Shown here: piece by piece, positions 51,006-59,136 of the stretch
How positions within the stretch are numbered: position 1 is the stretch's first letter
Layout of the letters: each line of letters begins with the position of its first letter
DNA from: Azospirillum brasilense
Lineage (GTDB): Bacteria; Pseudomonadota; Alphaproteobacteria; Azospirillales; Azospirillaceae
Reading direction: 5' to 3'
Assembly (NCBI RefSeq): GCF_003349955.1
Contig: NZ_QLKQ01000008.1
Location: 1 to 64,000, forward strand
Length of the DNA stretch: 64,000 nucleotides
Translations under genes and position numbers: made by a program
Notes under the pieces: generated by a model
What the model was told of the DNA's origin: nothing
What the model saw: the letters and a program-made list of their open reading frames with translations, nothing else
Database searches by the model: none

Positions 51006-51829
51006 GGCAGCGCTCCCTGGATCGCCCCTTGGACCCAAGGGAGTGGAATGGCCGCCTTGACCTCGCCGCCCTGGTTGTCGCGCCCGTCGAGCGTCAGGCT
51101 GCGCGCGCCCGCTCGGGGCTGCACCTCCAGCGTGAAGACGGGATTTTCGGACAGCGGCTCCGCGGTCTGGAGCCGGGCCAGCGCCCGTCCGTCGGCGTCG
51201 CGCAGGGTCAGCGCCTCGATGAAGTAGGCGGGGATGCCGGCGACCAGACCGGTGTCCATGGGGTGGCGGACGAGAAAGCGGACGCGCGTCGCCTTGCCCT
51301 CCCCTGTCGGAGCCCAGGCGCGGCCTTGCACCTCGCCCACATGGTCGGCCCAGTCGGCGGCGGCGTAGGTGGCGGGCGGCGCGGTGCAGCCGCCGCCCGC
51401 CGCGTCGAGCAGCTTGCCGCCGATGTGCCAGACACCGTCCGGCGTGCGGGCGGCGGCGCGCAGCGGTGTCGCCTGCTGGACCTTGAAGCGCGTGGCGATC
51501 ACCGGCTTCGCCGCCAGCGGCTGGAAGCGCAGGATGACCGGGAAGGGGTTGAGGTCGGCGAACAGCACCATCTCCTCCACCGCGCCCAGTGCCGTGGCGT
51601 CGGCCATCACCGGGACGGCGGCGGCGTTCTCGGCGTTGTCGGGGGCGGTGACGGTCACCCGCTCGTCGAACTGCACGGGGGCCGTTCCGAACAGCTCCGG
51701 CCGCAGCACGTCCCACATGACGGAGGCCAGCGGGTCGGCGGGGTCCGGCGGGCCGGCCAGGGCTGGGCCGCCCAGGGCTGGGCCGGAGAGCGCGGCCAGG
51801 AGCGCCGCGGCGGCGAGATGGCGGTTCAT
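51002..51829 (-). CDS. Quinoprotein dehydrogenase-associated SoxYZ-like carrier
   Basis: A 275-residue exported fusion resembling SoxY plus SoxZ. The signal peptide is Ala/Gly-rich (AAAALLAALSGPALGGPALAG). The SoxY-like part contains GGGCTAPPATY, where the Cys would be the covalent carrier site equivalent to the Sox GGCG arm; the SoxZ-like part follows (VRFLVRHPMDTGLVAGIPAYF). These proteins occur next to PQQ enzymes and are thought to form a periplasmic relay with the neighbouring metallohydrolase. Confidence 0.9.
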   Translation of the reverse strand: MNRHLAAAALLAALSGPALGGPALAGPPDPADPLASVMWDVLRPELFGTAPVQFDERVTVTAPDNAENAAAVPVMADATALGAVEEMVLFADLNPFPVILRFQPLAAKPVIATRFKVQQATPLRAAARTPDGVWHIGGKLLDAAGGGCTAPPATYAAADWADHVGEVQGRAWAPTGEGKATRVRFLVRHPMDTGLVAGIPAYFIEALTLRDADGRALARLQTAEPLSENPVFTLEVQPRAGARSLTLDGRDNQGGEVKAAIPLPWVQGAIQGALP

Positions 51830-51875
51830 GGCGGTTTCCCCCCTCCCTTGCGTCGTTGTTCTTGTGTGGGCTCTT

Positions 51876-51977
51876 GCCCCCTCCCTAACCCTCCCCCGCT
51901 GCGCAGGGGAGGGGACTGCCGCCGCTCCGCCCCAAATCCCCTCTCCCGCGAGAGCGGGGGAGGGCTAGGGAGGGGGC
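51876..51977. repeat. Palindromic GC-rich intergenic repeat, family B
   Basis: Left arm GCCCCCTCCCTAACCCTCCC then CCGCTGCGCAGGGGAGGGG; right arm CCCGCGAGAGCGGGGGAGGG then CTAGGGAGGGGGC is its complement. The central ACTGCCGCCG matches the element at 29404-29503. It separates the MoxJ-like gene from the SoxYZ-like gene. Confidence 0.8.
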
Positions 51978-51987
51978 CGCAGACGCG

Positions 51988-52863
51988 TCACTCCACCGGA
52001 ATCGCGTTGTGCGTCACCCCATGCCTGCGGAAAATCTCCGGCAGCGTTCCGTCCTCCAGCAGCGCCGTCACCGCGTCGCCCACCGCATAGGCGAGGTCGC
52101 GGGAATTCTCCTTCACCGCCATGCCGATGTCCCAGCTCGACGCCATCATGCCGGGGAAGGTCACCGGCGTGATCGGGAAGCCGGCGGCGCGGTCGCCCAG
52201 CGCGGCCTCCACCTGGCTCTGCGTCGCGACGACGGCGGCGACGTCGCCCTTGACCAGGGCCTCGACCGCCTCGGGGATCGTCATGTAATGGACCAGCCGC
52301 TCGCGCAGCCGCCCGCCGAAGGCCCCCAGCAGGTAGAAGTCGGGAATGCTGTCGATCTCCACCCCCACCGGCTCGTCGGGCAGGGAGGCCAGCATCGGCT
52401 GGGTCATGCGCATCGGGTTGCGGGCCAGCGCGAAGCCCTCCCGCTGGTAGGGGCCGAACAGCACGGCCTCCGGGTTGCGCAGCCCGAACTCCTTCTGATA
52501 GGGCACATGCATCATCACGTCGGCCACGCCGCCCCCGACGACCGGGCCGCGCCACACCGCGTTGCGCAGGTCGTCCGACACGGCCTCCCCGGCGGTCAGC
52601 TCCATGAACTCGACGCCGACGCCCAGCCGCCCGGCGATGGCGCGGGCAAGGTCCACGTCCACACCGACCAGGGCGCCGCCCTTGCGGTGGGAGAAGGGCG
52701 GGTTGTCGCGGTAGACCGCGACCATCAGCCGCCCGGCGGCCACCACGTCGTCCAACGGGCGCGCGCCGGCGCGCCGGGGGAGGACCCCGGCGGCCAGCGC
52801 GGCGGCGGCGAAGGACAGCAGGTGGCGCCGCGTCGGAAGCGCCCTCATTCCAGGCGCCGTCAT
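51988..52863 (-). CDS. Quinoprotein dehydrogenase-associated ABC-type binding protein (MoxJ/XoxJ-like)
   Basis: A 291-residue exported amino-acid-binding-type protein of the MoxJ/XoxJ subgroup, which accompanies PQQ dehydrogenases and is believed to help activate or mature the enzyme. The N-terminus has a Tat-like TRRHLLSFAAAALAAGVLP. Typical segments: LMVAVYRDNPPFSHRKGG, VGVDVDLARAIAGRLG, ADVMMHVPYQKEFG. The ATG overlaps the pedF-like stop (ATGA), giving an operon order pedF then this gene; ATG 52848 is an alternative start. Confidence 0.92.
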   Translation of the reverse strand: MTAPGMRALPTRRHLLSFAAAALAAGVLPRRAGARPLDDVVAAGRLMVAVYRDNPPFSHRKGGALVGVDVDLARAIAGRLGVGVEFMELTAGEAVSDDLRNAVWRGPVVGGGVADVMMHVPYQKEFGLRNPEAVLFGPYQREGFALARNPMRMTQPMLASLPDEPVGVEIDSIPDFYLLGAFGGRLRERLVHYMTIPEAVEALVKGDVAAVVATQSQVEAALGDRAAGFPITPVTFPGMMASSWDIGMAVKENSRDLAYAVGDAVTALLEDGTLPEIFRRHGVTHNAIPVE

Positions 52864-53303
52864 TCCTCGTGCACCGTCTCCAGCCACGACCGGATCGCCC
52901 ACAGCGCCTCCTGGCCCAGCGCCTCTCCGAAGCGCGGCATGTAGGTGACGCCGTTGCGGATCGAGCCGTTGGTCACCCGCTCCTTGAACCACTCGTCCCC
53001 GGCGTCGCCCTTCTCCAGATAGCGCAGGTCCGGCGCGATGCCGCCCGACACCGCGCCCAGCCCGTGGCAGCGCGCGCAGTTCTGGTTGAAGGCGGAGGCG
53101 CCGATCTCGATCGCGCGCGGGTTGCCGCGGTAGGGGTTCGCGTCGCGCCAGTCCTCGCCCAGCTTGTCAAGGCCGGTGGTGTCCACGGCCTGGGGGGTCA
53201 CGTCGCCATGGGCGAAGACCGTGGTGGGGACAACCGTGGAGGCGACGGCGGCCGCGCCGGTCAGGAAACCGGCCATCGCGAGCCGGAGAAGCCGTGCGTT
53301 CAT
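52860..53303 (-). CDS. pedF: Cytochrome c-550 PedF-type
   Basis: A 147-residue exported cytochrome c of the PedF type, the electron acceptor of PQQ alcohol dehydrogenases. Signal peptide (LAMAGFLTGAAAVASTVVPT), family start HGDVTPQAVDTTGLDKLGEDW, haem motif NQNCARCHGLGAV, and a Met-bearing segment GVTYMPRFGEALGQ. Divergent from pedA1 across the region with two repeated elements. ATG 53303 preferred over 53318. Confidence 0.93.
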   Translation of the reverse strand: MNARLLRLAMAGFLTGAAAVASTVVPTTVFAHGDVTPQAVDTTGLDKLGEDWRDANPYRGNPRAIEIGASAFNQNCARCHGLGAVSGGIAPDLRYLEKGDAGDEWFKERVTNGSIRNGVTYMPRFGEALGQEALWAIRSWLETVHEE

Positions 53304-53385
53304 AAGGGGCGTCCTCATTCAGAGAAGATGCGAAGGGAGCGTTGTCCGTTGCCCCGGAGCATAGCGGGCGGTCCGCGACGCCAAT

Positions 53386-53398
53386 AATTGGACTTTGG
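53386..53398 (+). promoter_or_regulatory. Repeated element in the pedF/pedA1 divergent region
   Basis: AATTGGACTTTGG, followed by TAGCAACC. An exact copy lies on the minus strand at 42586-42598, and a variant in opposite orientation at 53464-53476. It lies 83 bases from the pedF start, well placed to serve the divergent promoters. Confidence 0.6.
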
Positions 53399-53463
53399 TA
53401 GCAACCGTGCGCGACGCCCGCCGCGATCGGATCGAAACGACGTTTTCCGCCCGCGCAATCGTA

Positions 53464-53476
53464 CCAAAGTTGCATT
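53464..53476 (-). promoter_or_regulatory. Inverted copy of the repeated element near pedA1
   Basis: On the minus strand: AATGCAACTTTGG, 10 of 13 matches to AATTGGACTTTGG; TACCAAAGT here is the exact inverse of ACTTTGGTA at 53392-53400. It lies 62 bases upstream of the pedA1 ATG. The two sites face each other across about 65 bases. Confidence 0.5.
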
Positions 53477-53537
53477 CCGGGACGCCGCCCGGCGGGGATA
53501 CCCTGGTCTCCCGAAACCAGGCGAGTGCAAACCCGCG

Positions 53538-54740
53538 ATGCGTTTCAGCCTTTGGTTACCCTCCTTGATGCAGATCGCCTTGCTGGCCGGCGGGCTGTGC
53601 GCCTCGCCGGCCGCCTTTTCGCAGGAGGCGGCGCCAACGGACCTCTCGACCGTCCGCATCGCCTACCTGACGCAGGAGGTCGAGCATCCCCCCGCCCTGT
53701 CCAACCTCGACGAACCGCCCGCCGACGAAGGGTTGGCCGGCGCCCGTCTCGCCGTGGCGGACAACAATTCCACCGGCCGCTTCCTCAAGCAGCGCTTCGA
53801 TCTGGAGGCGGTGACCGTCCCCATCGACGGCGACCCGGCGCAGGCGCTGCGCGACCTCGTCGCCGCCGGGCACCGCATCGTCGTTCTGGACCTGCCCGGC
53901 GAGACGCCCGGCGCGCTGGCCCGCCTGCCGGAGGCGGCGAACCTGCTGCTGTTCAACGCCGGCTCGACCGACGACAGCCTGCGCAACGCGCTGTGTGCGC
54001 CCAATCTGCTGCACACGGCCCCCGACCGCGCCATGCTGGCCGACGCGCTGGCCCAATATCTGGCGGTCAAGCGCTGGACGAAGTGGCTGCTGATCGTCGG
54101 CACCCGGCCAGAGGACCGGCTCTACGCCGCCGCGGTGAAGCGGGCGGCCAAGCGCTTCGGCGCCGAGGTGGTCGAGGAGAAGACCTGGAGCGAGGACCAC
54201 GACGCCCGCCGCACCGCCCAGGCCGAAATGCCGGTCTTCACCCAGGGCAAGCGGCACGACGTGGTGATCGTCGCCGACGAGATCGGCGACTTCGGCGACT
54301 ACGTCCTGTACCGCACCTGGGAGCCGCGCCCGGTTGCCGGCACGCAGGGCCTCGTCCCCACCAACTGGCACCGTGCCCACGAGGCGTGGGGGGCCGCGCA
54401 GCTCCAGTCCCGCTTCAAGGCCGCCGCCCAGCGCACCATGCTACCCCGCGACCACGCCGTCTGGGCCGCCATCCGCGCGGTGGGCGAGGCGGCAACCCGC
54501 ACCCGCTCCACCGATCCGGCGGCGCTGGCCGCCTACATCCGCGGGCCGGATTTCACGCTGGCCGCCTTCAAGGGCGTGCCGCTGTCCTTCCGCAGCTGGG
54601 ACGGGCAGCTCCGCCAGCCGGTGCTTCTCGCCGCCGACCGCTCGCTGGTGTCCGTCTCGCCGCAGGACGGCTTCCTGCACCCCAGGACCGAACTCGACAC
54701 GCTGGGCCACGACCAGCCCGAAACGGGTTGCCGTCGCTGA
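53538..54740 (+). CDS. pedA1: PQQ alcohol dehydrogenase system ABC binding protein (PedA1-like)
   Basis: A 400-residue exported protein of the branched-chain amino acid binding fold, subfamily found with PQQ alcohol dehydrogenases. Signal peptide (SLMQIALLAGGLCASPAAFS), then VRIAYLTQEVEHPPALSNLD, ADEGLAGARLAVADNNSTGRF and FKGVPLSFRSWDGQLRQPVLL near the end. It heads a plus-strand operon (pedA1, pedA2, pedB, pedC). In Pseudomonas putida the corresponding system supports growth on lanthanide-dependent enzymes, so cation or lanthanophore transport is plausible. Start ATG 53538. Confidence 0.88.
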   Translation: MRFSLWLPSLMQIALLAGGLCASPAAFSQEAAPTDLSTVRIAYLTQEVEHPPALSNLDEPPADEGLAGARLAVADNNSTGRFLKQRFDLEAVTVPIDGDPAQALRDLVAAGHRIVVLDLPGETPGALARLPEAANLLLFNAGSTDDSLRNALCAPNLLHTAPDRAMLADALAQYLAVKRWTKWLLIVGTRPEDRLYAAAVKRAAKRFGAEVVEEKTWSEDHDARRTAQAEMPVFTQGKRHDVVIVADEIGDFGDYVLYRTWEPRPVAGTQGLVPTNWHRAHEAWGAAQLQSRFKAAAQRTMLPRDHAVWAAIRAVGEAATRTRSTDPAALAAYIRGPDFTLAAFKGVPLSFRSWDGQLRQPVLLAADRSLVSVSPQDGFLHPRTELDTLGHDQPETGCRR

Positions 54741-54779
54741 CCTTTCCCAACCGCTTCCGCCGATAAGGACGCCGCCCCG

Positions 54780-55748
54780 ATGACCACCGCCCGCTCCCTT
54801 CTCCTCGCCGCCCTGCTGGCCGGCTGCGCCGTTCCTGCTTTGGCGGAGACCGTCTATGTCTCGAACGAGAAGGACAACACCCTGTCCATCATCGACGGCG
54901 CGACCCTGACGGTAACGGAGACGGTGAAGGTCGGGCGGCGCCCCCGCGGCATCACGCTGAGCGCGGACGGCAAGCACCTCTACATCTGCGCCAGCGACGA
55001 CGACACGGTGCAGGTGATGGACCTCGCGACCAAGAAGATCCTGCACAACCTGCCCTCGGGCGAGGACCCGGAGCTGTTCGCCCTGCACCCCGACGGCAAG
55101 CACCTGTTCATCGCCAACGAGGAGAGCAACGTCGTCACCATCGTGGACGTGCCCAGCCGCAAGGTCGCCTATCAGGTGGATGTCGGCGTTGAGCCGGAGG
55201 GCATGGCGGTCAGCCCCGACGGCAAATGGGCGGTGAACACGTCGGAGACGACGAACATGGTCCATTGGATCGACACCGAGAAGCGCGCCGTCGTCGACAA
55301 CACGCTGGTCGACGCCCGCCCGCGCTACGCCCAGTTCAGCAAGGACGGCGGCCGCCTGTGGGTGTCGGCGGAGATCGGCGGCACCCTCTCGGTGATCGAC
55401 ACGGCCAGCCGCAAGGTGGCGCAGACCATCCGCTTCAAGATCAAGGGCGTGCCCCAGGACCGCATCCAGCCCGTGGGCATCAAGCTGACCGACGACGGGC
55501 GCTACGCCTTCGTGGCGCTCGGCCCGGCCAACCATGTGGCGGTGGTGGACGCCCAGACCTTCGCGGTGAAGGACTATCTGCTGGTCGGCCGCCGCGTCTG
55601 GCAGCTCGACCTGTCGCCCGACCAGAAGCGGCTCTACGCCACCAACGGCGTGTCGGGCGACGTGTCGGTGATCGACGTGGACAGCCTGAAGGTCGTCAAG
55701 TCGATCAAGGTCGGCCGCTACCCCTGGGGTGTGGCGGTCAAGGGCTAA
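54780..55748 (+). CDS. pedA2: PQQ-dependent catabolism-associated beta-propeller protein (PedA2-like)
   Basis: A 322-residue exported YVTN-type seven-bladed propeller. Signal peptide (SLLLAALLAGCAVPALAE, with a Cys near the cleavage region), then repeats of the style VYVSNEKDNTLSIIDG, LYICASDDDTVQVMDL, LFIANEESNVVTIVDV, LYATNGVSGDVSVIDV. Blade-like units recur about every 42 residues. It is the second gene of the Ped-like operon. The propeller probably presents a surface for a periplasmic partner; ligand unknown. Confidence 0.9.
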   Translation: MTTARSLLLAALLAGCAVPALAETVYVSNEKDNTLSIIDGATLTVTETVKVGRRPRGITLSADGKHLYICASDDDTVQVMDLATKKILHNLPSGEDPELFALHPDGKHLFIANEESNVVTIVDVPSRKVAYQVDVGVEPEGMAVSPDGKWAVNTSETTNMVHWIDTEKRAVVDNTLVDARPRYAQFSKDGGRLWVSAEIGGTLSVIDTASRKVAQTIRFKIKGVPQDRIQPVGIKLTDDGRYAFVALGPANHVAVVDAQTFAVKDYLLVGRRVWQLDLSPDQKRLYATNGVSGDVSVIDVDSLKVVKSIKVGRYPWGVAVKG

Positions 55749-55768
55749 GCGGGTGAAAGGGTAAGGGC

Positions 55769-56509
55769 ATGGCGGAACCGGCGCTGTCGATCGAAGGGCT
55801 GAGCTACGCCTACGGGCGCGGGACCTTCGCGCTGAAGGACGTGTCGCTGGCGGTCGGGGCGGGGTCCTTCACCGCCCTGCTCGGCCCCAACGGGGCGGGC
55901 AAGACGACGCTGTTCGCGCTGGTCACCCGCCTGTTCGAATCGCCGGGCGGCACCATCCGCATCGGCGGGATCGACCTGCGGCGGGAGCCGGCCCGGGCGC
56001 TGGGCCGCATGGGGGTGGTGTTCCAGCAGCCCACGCTCGACCTCGACCTGACGGTGCGGCAGAACCTGCTCTATTTCGCCGCCCTGCACGGCATCCCCCG
56101 CCGCACCGCCGAGGCGCGGGCGCGGGAGTCGCTGGAGCGGCTGGGCATGGCGGAGCGCATCGGCGAGACGGTGCGGGCGCTGAACGGCGGGCACCGCCGC
56201 CGGGTGGAGCTGGCCCGCGCCCTGCTGCACGAGCCGGCCCTGCTGGTGCTGGACGAGCCGACCGTCGGGCTGGACGTCCCGGCGCGGCGCGCCATCGTCG
56301 AGCATGTCCACGCGTTGTGTCGGGAGCGCGGCATCGCCGTGCTCTGGGCCACCCACCTGATCGACGAGATCGGCGACGGCGACCGCGTGGTGGTGATCCA
56401 CCGCGGCCGGGTCCGCGCCGCCGGGCCGGTGACGGAGGTGAACCGCGCGACCGGGGCGGACACGCTGACCGAAAGCTTCACCCGGCTGACGGCGAAGGAG
56501 GCGGCGTGA
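55769..56509 (+). CDS. pedB: ABC transporter ATP-binding protein, PQQ alcohol dehydrogenase system (PedB-like)
   Basis: A 246-residue ATPase. Walker A ALLGPNGAGKTTLFALV, Q-loop VFQQPTLDLDL, Walker B LLVLDEPTVGLD and switch WATHLIDEIG are all clear. The signature motif LSGGQ is changed to ALNGGHRRRVELARALL, as in exporter-like NodI/DrrA relatives. Start codon of the permease overlaps the stop (GTGA). It fits the drug/export (ABC-2) branch, so the system may export, although PedB-type systems are linked to rare-earth supply. Confidence 0.92.
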   Translation: MAEPALSIEGLSYAYGRGTFALKDVSLAVGAGSFTALLGPNGAGKTTLFALVTRLFESPGGTIRIGGIDLRREPARALGRMGVVFQQPTLDLDLTVRQNLLYFAALHGIPRRTAEARARESLERLGMAERIGETVRALNGGHRRRVELARALLHEPALLVLDEPTVGLDVPARRAIVEHVHALCRERGIAVLWATHLIDEIGDGDRVVVIHRGRVRAAGPVTEVNRATGADTLTESFTRLTAKEAA

Positions 56510-57315
56510 CGGCTATTGCCCATTACACGCGCGCCCTCGGCGGGATCGTCGGGCGCGAGGTGCTGCGCTTCGTCCACCAGCGGGAGCGCTTCCTGTCGGC
56601 CCTGGTCCGGCCCCTGCTCTGGCTGTTCGTCTTCGCGGCGGGCTTCCGCGCGGCGCTGGGCATCGCCATCACCCCGCCCTACGAGACCTACATTCCCTAC
56701 GAGGTCTACATCGTCCCCGGCCTCGCCGGGATGGTGCAGCTCTTCAACGGGATGCAAAGCTCGCTGTCGATGGTCTACGACCGCGAGATGGGCAGCATGC
56801 GGATGCTGCTGGTCAGCCCCCTGCCCCGCTGGTTCCTGCTGACGGCGAAGCTGCTGGCCGGAACGGCGGTGTCGATCCTCCAGGTCTACGCCTTCCTCGC
56901 CGTCGCCTGGGTCTACGGGGTGCAGGCGCCGCCGCTCGGCTACCTCACGGTCTTGCCGGCGCTGGTGGTCAGCGGGCTGATGCTGGGCGCGCTGGGGATG
57001 CTGCTGTCCTCGGCCATCCGCCAGCTGGAGAATTTCGCGGGCGTGATGAACTTCGTCATCTTCCCGACCTTCTTCCTGTCCACCGCGCTCTACCCGCTGT
57101 GGAAGATGCAGGAGGCCGGGGAGCTTCTGTATGTTCTGTGCACCGTCAACCCCTTCAGCCAGGCGGTCGAGCTGATCCGCTTCGCGCTGTATCTGGACGT
57201 GAACCTGCCGGCGCTGGGCTGGACGGTGCTGGCGCTGGCGCTGTTCCTCGGCGGCGCGATCTACGGCTACAACCCGGCGCAGGGCTTCCTGGCGCGCAAG
57301 ACCGGCGGGGAGTAG
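56506..57315 (+). CDS. pedC: ABC-2 type permease, PQQ alcohol dehydrogenase system (PedC-like)
   Basis: A 269-residue ABC-2 permease. GTG start at 56506 overlaps pedB by four bases. Helices at ALVRPLLWLFVFAAGFRAAL, LLAGTAVSILQVYAFLAVAW, LPALVVSGLMLGALGMLLSS and FVIFPTFFLSTALYPLW; the NPFSQAVELIRFALY segment near the C-terminus is the family signature. Last gene of the plus-strand Ped-like operon and convergent with nadE. Confidence 0.92.
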   Translation: MTAIAHYTRALGGIVGREVLRFVHQRERFLSALVRPLLWLFVFAAGFRAALGIAITPPYETYIPYEVYIVPGLAGMVQLFNGMQSSLSMVYDREMGSMRMLLVSPLPRWFLLTAKLLAGTAVSILQVYAFLAVAWVYGVQAPPLGYLTVLPALVVSGLMLGALGMLLSSAIRQLENFAGVMNFVIFPTFFLSTALYPLWKMQEAGELLYVLCTVNPFSQAVELIRFALYLDVNLPALGWTVLALALFLGGAIYGYNPAQGFLARKTGGE

Positions 57316-57325
57316 GAGGCTCCCC

Positions 57326-58990
57326 TCACAGGAGGCTGCCGAAGCCGTTGGTGATCGGGTAGCGGCGCTCGCGGCCGAACGGGCGCCGGGTGATCTTCGG
57401 ACCGGGAGGCGCCTGACGGCGCTTGTATTCGGCCGCATGCAGCATGCCCCAGACCGCGTTCACCACCTCCGGTGCGTGCCCGCGGGCGACGATCTCCGCG
57501 GCGCCCAGGTCCTCCTCGATCAGGCAGCGCAGAATGTCGTCCAACGCCTCGTAGGGCGGCAGCGTGTCCTGGTCGGTCTGGCCGGGACTCAGCTCGGCGG
57601 TCGGGGCCTTGACCAGCACCCGCTCCGGCACGACGCGGCCCGCCGGGCCGAGCGCCCCCTCCGGCACATGGGCGTTGCGCCAGCGCGCCAGCGCGTAGAC
57701 CGTGGTCTTGTAGACGTCCTTCAGGACGGCGAAGCCGCCGCACAGATCGCCGTAGAGCGTGGCGTAGCCGACCGACATCTCCGACTTGTTGCCGGTGGAC
57801 AGCACCATCGGGCCGAACTTGTTCGACAGCGCCATCAGCGTGACGCCGCGGGCCCGCGCCTGGATGTTCTCCTCGGCCACGTCCGGGTCGCGCCCGGCGA
57901 AGGCCGGCCGCAGCATCCGCTCGAACGCCTCCATCGCCGGCAGGATGGGCACGGTGTCGAGCCGACAGCCCAGCAGCTCCGCCGACTCCGCGGCGTCCTC
58001 CTGGCTCTCCGGCGCGGTGTGGGGCGAGGGCATCATCACGCCATGCACCCGCCCGGCGCCCAGCGCGTCCACCGCGATGGCCGCCGCCAGCGCCGAATCG
58101 ATGCCGCCCGACAGGCCGAGGATCACGCCGGGGAAACGGTTCTTGGTCACATAGTCGCGCAAGGCCAGCACCAGCGCCGCGTAGACCGCCTCCAACTCGT
58201 CCGGCGGGGCGACGCACTCCGTGTCGGCGCAGCTCCACACATCGTCCTCGCCACGCTCCCAGCGGGTGATCAGCAGATGCTCGGCGAAGGCGGGGGCCTG
58301 CGCGACCAGCCGGCAATCGGCGCCCAGCGCGAAGCTGGCGCCGTCGAAGACCAGCTCGTCCTGCCCGCCCACCTGATTCACGTAGAGCAGCGGCAGGCCG
58401 GACTCGGTGACCCGCCGCACGGCGAGCTGCACGCGCTGGTCGTGCTTGCCCAGCTCGAACGGGCTGCCGTTGGGGACCACCAGGATCTCCGCCCCGCTTT
58501 CCGCCAGCGTCTCGATCACGTCGCTGGACCACATGTCCTCGCAGATAGGAACCCCCAGCCGCACGCCGCGGACGTTGATCGGGCCGGGCAGCGGGCCGGG
58601 GTCGAAAAGGCGCTTCTCGTCGAAGACGCCGTAGTTCGGCAGGTCCACCTTGAAGCGGGTCGCCGCGATCCGCCCGCCGTCGAGCAGCAGGGCGGCGTTG
58701 TGGCGTTTGCCTCCGTCGCGCCAGGGCGCGCCGACCAGCAGGGCCGGACCGCCGTCCGCCGTCTCGGCGGCGAGTTCACGCACGGCCTGTTCCACCACGT
58801 CCAGGAAGAAGGGCTTCAGCACCAGATCCTCCGACGGGTAGCCGGTCACCGCCAGCTCCGGGCAGACCATCAGGTCGGCGCCGCGCGCGGCGGCCTCCGC
58901 CCGCGCGGTGCGGATGCGGTCGATGTTGGCGGTGATGGCGCCGACGGTCGGGTTGATCTGGGCCAGCGCGATGGAAAGGCGGTCGGTCAT
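57326..58990 (-). CDS. nadE: Glutamine-dependent NAD+ synthase
   Basis: A 554-residue two-domain NAD synthase converting deamido-NAD to NAD with glutamine as nitrogen donor. The N-terminal nitrilase-type glutaminase has Glu (LMVCPELAVTGYPSEDL), Lys (ATRFKVDLPNYG) and Cys (GVPICEDMW). The C-terminal synthetase has the P-loop VILGLSGGIDSALAAAI and NKSEMSVGYATLYGD. ATG 58990 (MTDRLSIALAQINPTVG). With nadK this window holds two steps of NAD(P) supply. Confidence 0.96.
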   Translation of the reverse strand: MTDRLSIALAQINPTVGAITANIDRIRTARAEAAARGADLMVCPELAVTGYPSEDLVLKPFFLDVVEQAVRELAAETADGGPALLVGAPWRDGGKRHNAALLLDGGRIAATRFKVDLPNYGVFDEKRLFDPGPLPGPINVRGVRLGVPICEDMWSSDVIETLAESGAEILVVPNGSPFELGKHDQRVQLAVRRVTESGLPLLYVNQVGGQDELVFDGASFALGADCRLVAQAPAFAEHLLITRWERGEDDVWSCADTECVAPPDELEAVYAALVLALRDYVTKNRFPGVILGLSGGIDSALAAAIAVDALGAGRVHGVMMPSPHTAPESQEDAAESAELLGCRLDTVPILPAMEAFERMLRPAFAGRDPDVAEENIQARARGVTLMALSNKFGPMVLSTGNKSEMSVGYATLYGDLCGGFAVLKDVYKTTVYALARWRNAHVPEGALGPAGRVVPERVLVKAPTAELSPGQTDQDTLPPYEALDDILRCLIEEDLGAAEIVARGHAPEVVNAVWGMLHAAEYKRRQAPPGPKITRRPFGRERRYPITNGFGSLL

Positions 58991-59136
58991 GGCGTCGTCG
59001 TCCGGTGAAGCGGCGGATCGGCGACACCGTAACAGCCGGAGCCCGGAGGCGGAAGCGGCGCACGGCCGCAGCGGAACCGCGCCACCGCACGCTGTGTTGC
59101 CGGAAGGACAGGACGCCAACAGAAGGATGACCGGTC

